From positions 1,860,001 to 1,924,000 of the forward strand of contig CATNEN010000031.1 of NCBI GenBank assembly GCA_950097015.1: a stretch of 64,000 bases of DNA. The letters run 5' to 3'. The position numbers were made by a program, and so were the translations under genes. The notes beneath the pieces were generated by a model that did no database searches, was not told where the DNA came from, and worked only from the letters and a program-made list of their open reading frames with translations. Positions 59,701-64,000 of the stretch are shown here, piece after piece. Source of the DNA: Macrostomum hystrix. Taxonomy: Eukaryota > Platyhelminthes > Macrostomidae. Each line of letters starts with the position of its first letter. Position 1 is the stretch's first letter.

Positions 59701-59841
59701 AAATCATTTGATTAAAATGATACCTTGGCCAACTTTTTCATTATCTTTGATAACTCTTCTGAACATAATTATTTATAGATATTATGTTAATGTTATGCCT
59801 ACAATCTTCAAACAACCAACATGCTAAAAACCAACTTCTAA
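56703..59841. other. Intergenic region between the divergent galectin-like and NCOA-like genes
   Basis: AT-rich. A minus-strand open frame at 56928-57287 has no recognisable family or start context. An AGGCCT motif is near 58370. I searched the plus strand by eye for a bHLH exon of the NCOA-like gene and did not find one. Confidence 0.45.
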
Positions 59842-62800
59842 ATGGCAAGTATTATTCTGGGTAAAAAACATTCAAACTTACAGCTGCACAAAAACTGTTT
59901 TGCCACGTTTCCAGCAGCAACTGGCACTGCTGCCAGGCCGGGAGGCCAGTGCGCCATGACCACCGCCTCTGATGGCGGCGAACAGGCCGTCTATTATGAC
60001 CCCGGCGAGCGCCTGGCCGCTCTAGTACTAGACTTAGTTGACGGCTTCCTGCTAGTGGCTAATCAAGCCGCCTTAGTTGCTTACGCTTCGTCTAATCTGT
60101 CCAAGTATCTGGCCTGCACCGCTGATCAGGTGCGCTTGCGACCACTAGCTTCACTGTTGCACGCCGAGGACAGGGGTCTGCTTCAGCCCTATCTGGATAG
60201 GCTCAATGGTGAGCATTTTTATTCTTTTATGCTTTTTTAGGAGGCTTGTGGACAAATGGCTGATTCAAATAAATTGAGTCTTCTCAGTGAGAGACTGTCA
60301 TTAGCCCAGTAACTTGTAGCTCCGAAATGCTTAGAGCTTGGGATTTCTGACCTAGAGTTTGGGAGGGAGTTCGATTCTCAACCCAAGGGAAGCCATTTTT
60401 TTTCAGCAGGATATTTGATTTTCCTAATTACATTAGTTTACCTAGCTGTAAAATGGGTTCTAGCATTAGCTCAGGTAGGAATTCGGCTGAGTATAACTGC
60501 CTCCCCAGTCCACGGACTGGACAGTCTTACACAGCTCTTGGAAGACAGATCTTTAGAAGGCTTTAAGCTAAGGTCTGATGACGCAACATCAGGAAGTATT
60601 TATTCAGCCGAGTAGGCTTGAATTAAATTCTCGATTCTCTCTCCTGTTAGACTCAACAGCGAAGCCGATTCTGCCGAGCCGCCTGCGCTTCCGACTGGAG
60701 GTTGGCGCCTTGGCTAGCGCGCCGACTACCTGCGTTGATGCCATTGTAAAATTGCAACAGTTTCCATTTAGCGAAGGTAAGTAACGAGTCTTTGAATCGT
60801 TTAAACAAATTTTAAAGTCTTCTAAATGTGTGTCAGAATTTCACCCGAATGCCGCAGACACCTACGAGCCTGCTCTAGTATGCGTCTGCCGCACGGCCAC
60901 TGCTCAGCCACAGCAACCAGCCACCAGGCAGTCTCCAAGCCTGCCAGCTGCTCAGCTACAGCAACCAGCCACCAGGCAGTCTCCAAGCCTGCCAGTTACG
61001 CCTGTATCTGCTGCCGCGGCTGCAGCAGGGATTCAGCAACAGCCGCAGTCAGCATCGGCCACTCTCCTGTGCGAGCTGAACCTACCGGATACTAGGGTCC
61101 TGCGATGTAGCTGCAGGTGCTGGCTTAAGCTGCTTCTTTTACAATAATTTTCATTTGGATTGACAAAGGATGAAACGGGGGCATTTTAAGCGCTCCCTTT
61201 AATATCTAATATAGTCTACTAACACTTTGATTTAGATCTTGAATGATGTCTCGAAATCAACGTAACTACAACGACAGATTCGAGTTATATCAGGCCAGAG
61301 GACAGATTATTCAATTGGTAAAGATATTGTCGACTAGGGCAGGAATAAAAAATTTATGCTTTTTTTATCAATACAGGCTATTTCAAAAAAAGAAATTATC
61401 TGTTAAACATTCGTGTTTTTTCAATATGAGTTTTATAGTATTGAAGCGCATCTAAGAAAATTCTCGCAATACACATCGTTAGCGCCCAATAAATATATGC
61501 ATGGCTTGCATGTCGTAATCCATTGTTTTCTTAAATCAATCAATTTCCATCGCTTATGTTTGATCTGCACCGCCGAACCTCGTTACTACCACTGCAGTCC
61601 CGAACTGACGGCTAGCCGGGGCATCCACGGTGACTACTTCCTTGGCAAGAACTGGAATCAACTGGTGGCCCCCTCCGACCGGGCCATCTGGCAGAGGCAT
61701 CTGGACACTGCAGGTGAGCGAGTTAGTTAATCTGGGAACATTTGAGAATACACTCTTTGTACTTTAATGATTTCTATTATTCATTCCGTTTCTTTCCTAT
61801 TTCTTCCCTACGCCTGTCTCCTTCCTCAATCCGCCTGTCTCCCTACTCACTCCGCATGTCTCCTTCCTCACTCCGCCTGTCTCCCTACTCACTCCGCCTG
61901 TCTCCTTCCTCACTCCGCTTGTCTCCCTACTCACTCCGCCTGTCTCCTTCCTCACACCCCAATGTCTGCTTCCTCACCCCAATGTCTCCTGCATCACTCA
62001 GCCCGGCTTTCCTGTCTGTTTCCATCAGTCAACCGCTGTGAGTTTCATATTTCATTCGCCCATACTTTCGCAGCGAGCAGTCCAGGCCGGCCGGCTAGTT
62101 CAATCTACCGTTGCCAGGTGGCGCCAGGCCGGGTGGCCTATGTGAAAACCTGCAGTCGAGTGGCCGGTCTCAACCTACTGAGCAGCACGCATAGCATTGT
62201 TGGGTGAGTCTGTCGTGTTCTGTATACTTATTTTGTTCTCGCTGATAGAAATATTCAGAATAATTAGCTTCGCAGCATAAGTATAGAGCCGCTTAATCAC
62301 AATTTTAAAAGTACAAGTAGGCTCTTTCTCTAAAATTTCGGTGTCTTTGAGGCACCCCTATTCTCTTAAATGATCTATCAGCGGTTCTCTGGCTCTTATC
62401 TGGTCCATAAGACGGACCTAAATTTCGTGACTGAGATGCTCGGAGATTGCAATAAAGCCACTCAAATATTCTGTACGACCTTTTAGCGAATGCGGCGGTG
62501 GTACGTCACCTGACCAGACAGCATCTCAGCAACAGCAGCAGCAGCCGTGGTGTCAAGTTCCGCCACCAAAGCCAGTTAGTCACACAGTCAGCAGTGACTC
62601 TGTACTGCTGGACCTTCTAGGCAACGGCGGCCCGCCGCTGACGCACCAGCTAAGCAACGGTGGCAAGCGGTACGCTGTCGACTCCTTAAACGGCGGCGAC
62701 ATCAGCAACGGCGAGGCCACGCCGCCAAAGATAATCGGCACGCCTCCGTCACTGCCGAGGCGAAACGGCAACGGTGCCGGCGTTGGCGGCGGAGGCTTCG

Positions 62801-63057
62801 CCGCCCAGATGAAGGAGCTGCCGGTGCCGCCGAATGTTCGACTGACGGTCGGCCCGCCGGAGCTGCCGCAGGACGTTGTAGACACCATTCTGGCTTTAGA
62901 GGATCAGCGAGCGGCCAGACAGTTTAATAGTCGCTCCAACGCGGCCGTCTCCTCGCCGGAGCTCCAACTACCAGAGGACGAAGCGACTCCGGTGTCTGTG
63001 CGCGACGCGTCCAGTCGTGTGTCCAGCGGCCTGCTCGAAAAGCTGCTCAGCGCGTGA
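59842..63057 (+). CDS. p160 (NCOA/SRC, taiman-type) nuclear-receptor coactivator, compact, six exons
   Basis: Exons 59842-60208, 60651-60776, 60837-61116, 61598-61713, 62074-62203 and 62487-63057 are phase-consistent and give 529 residues. PAS-A starts near residue 58: LVLDLVDGFLLVANQ and YASSNLSKYLACTADQ align with p160 PAS-A (LEALDGFFFVVN...VSENVTQYL). YEPALVCVCRTA matches the p160 segment before PAS-B. PAS-B is split over exons 4 and 5 (TASRGIHGDYFLGKNW; IYRCQVAPGRVAYVKTCSRV). Exon 6 has a Q run and two LXXLL receptor-binding boxes: LLDLL (380-384) and LEKLL (523-527, three residues from the end). p160 proteins bridge nuclear receptors to acetyltransferases and are usually over 1,000 residues; here the long activation region is missing. 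No bHLH is seen in exon 1, which may follow an unseen 5' exon (acceptor GTTTCCAG at about 59911). The exon 3 donor (GTGCTG) is weak. Confidence 0.8.
60313..60565 (+). mobile_element. SINE family A, copy with degraded head
   Basis: Contains GGAGTTCGATTCTCAACCC (B-box region), TAAAATGGGTTCTAGCATTA and CAGTCCACGGACTGGACAG, in the same order as 16173. It lies in intron 60209-60650 of the NCOA-like gene. Confidence 0.72.
60903..60998 (+). repeat. 48-bp in-frame tandem duplication in an NCOA-like exon
   Basis: Two copies of a unit encoding AQPQQPATRQSPSLPA (second copy AQLQQPATRQSPSLPV), nearly identical in DNA. It is in exon 3 between PAS-A and PAS-B and keeps the frame. Confidence 0.9.
61803..61985. 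repeat. Intronic 21-bp minisatellite
   Basis: Alternating 21-bp units TCCGCCTGTCTCCCTACTCA and TCCGCCTGTCTCCTTCCTCA (plus C) fill most of intron 61714-62073 of the NCOA-like gene. It is pyrimidine-rich on the coding strand. Confidence 0.92.
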
Positions 63058-64000
63058 AGGGTCTACTGCTTTGTCATAAATCTAGCCGGACAGCCGATTT
63101 TCATGCCCCATCCTTTCAGTCCCATGCCCTACCAGGCATACGCTCGCACATTGCGGCTGCTTCTTGTAATCATCATTTTTATTCGTTACTTTTTATTTCC
63201 TTAGCTTCTGCGCGCTTCAAATTGGCACCAGACAAATAAGATTTGCCCAGGCCATCTGGATGATTTAGTTTACACTTGTATGCATCCCATTACTGGCAGT
63301 AGTTGTTGTAGGGCACGTAAGTTTATTATACAATTACATGGTTAAATATTTGTGTCTTAGGCCTGGAAAGTCTATCTCTATTGTAATAAATAAACTTAAT
63401 AGACTCAAGATGGACTCTCCGTGCTTGCTCTTGCGTGCTTTCCGTGCTTGCTCTTGTTCCTTTTAAATATCATCGACTCATTTTTCTTCACTTGCTAAGA
63501 AGCAGCCGTCAGTAAAAGGCTTATCGCAGTCTTGGGCATTGGTGTTTTTATTTGAACTTTATCATTTTACTATTTTTCACTATTCAAATGATGTTTTGAT
63601 TGAGCTGACTGCTTGCGTATATTGTTGAATAATATTTAACTATCTTTCGGACTCCAGCTATTTTGTTGACTAGTGTTTTCTATTGTTTGTGTTTTAGCTT
63701 TTAATAAATCTAGTTGCATATACATCATACCTAACAGTTGTCATTCAACCGCTAGCACGCGCACAACTTGCTCATCTACCATATCCCAGTATGGCTTATA
63801 TGTATATTTTCTTGATTTTGTAGTCCTATATTTATTTACACCCTCGGTCTCTCGTCCCTTGCGTGTGACCCAGGCTAAACCCAGGCAGAAATGTTAACTC
63901 TTGCATCATATGCTCACACCTTCATACCCACCTTCCTCTCTCCGGAGAACCGGTTCAAGAGTTCCTAGAAGCTGAATCAGAACACCGCCTGGTGTTGTTC
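63058..64000. other. 3' flank of the NCOA-like gene
   Basis: AT-rich, with a short 18-bp duplication (CCGTGCTTGCTCTTG) near 63418-63450. No further gene recognised to the window edge. Confidence 0.5.
63385..63390 (+). terminator. Poly(A) signal of the NCOA-like gene
   Basis: AATAAATAAA cluster about 330 bp after the stop codon. Confidence 0.65.

Noticed and set aside
62580-62888. 102-residue minus-strand frame
   Set aside because: Antisense to the last exon of the NCOA-like gene, where both LXXLL boxes are read on the plus strand.

Overview
The window is nuclear DNA of an invertebrate animal. It has intron-rich genes with GT-AG junctions, AATAAA poly(A) signals, tRNA-derived SINEs, cut-and-paste MITEs, a satellite array and many minisatellites. 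The gene families (TOX, DLGAP, RNF217, p160/NCOA, temptin, galectin) are animal families. Temptin is best known from molluscs, so a lophotrochozoan is my guess, but the species cannot be fixed from sequence alone. I rebuilt exon structures by hand from splice sites, reading frame and intron phase. In each multi-exon gene all phases agree and the summed CDS is a multiple of three.

Layout. 1-3314: 170-bp satellite with higher-order structure. 3315-7229: non-coding, with a TTAA-flanked piggyBac-like MITE. 7286-8689 (+): TOX-family HMG-box gene. 8690-11700: SINE and a 64-bp minisatellite. 11822-12465 (+): secreted temptin-like gene with its own TATA box. 12770-13660: 24-bp minisatellite. 13660-17073: second TTAA MITE, purine-rich tract and SINEs. 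17074-23261 (-): DLGAP/SAPAP gene in seven exons, with two introns carrying minisatellites. 23262-27480: mostly non-coding, with a 47-bp-arm palindrome and an orphan exon-like piece. 27481-29870 (+): RNF217-type RBR ubiquitin ligase with a C-terminal membrane helix. 29871-33717: non-coding, with a Foldback-like element bounded by 9-bp target duplications. 33718-56681 (-): one very large gene in 13 exons. 59842-63057 (+): compact p160 (NCOA/SRC) coactivator.

The most remarkable object is the 23-kb minus-strand gene at 33718-56681. Its 13 exons join in phase into about 5,469 residues: one galectin-like domain at the N terminus, then a 13.5-kb single exon holding 33 near-identical copies of an acidic 85-residue repeat interrupted by three near-identical basic segments, then four more galectin-like domains in tandem. 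The canonical sugar-contact residues of galectins are not visible. I know of no described protein with this architecture.

The remaining genes are unrelated in pathway: a chromatin/HMG factor, a pheromone-like secreted protein, a scaffold/spindle protein, a ubiquitin ligase and a nuclear-receptor coactivator. They form an ordinary eukaryotic neighbourhood, not an operon. Mobile DNA sits mostly in introns and intergenic gaps. Several insertions keep exact target duplications, and so are recent: hAT 8 bp, Foldback 9 bp, piggyBac-like TTAA, SINE 12 bp.
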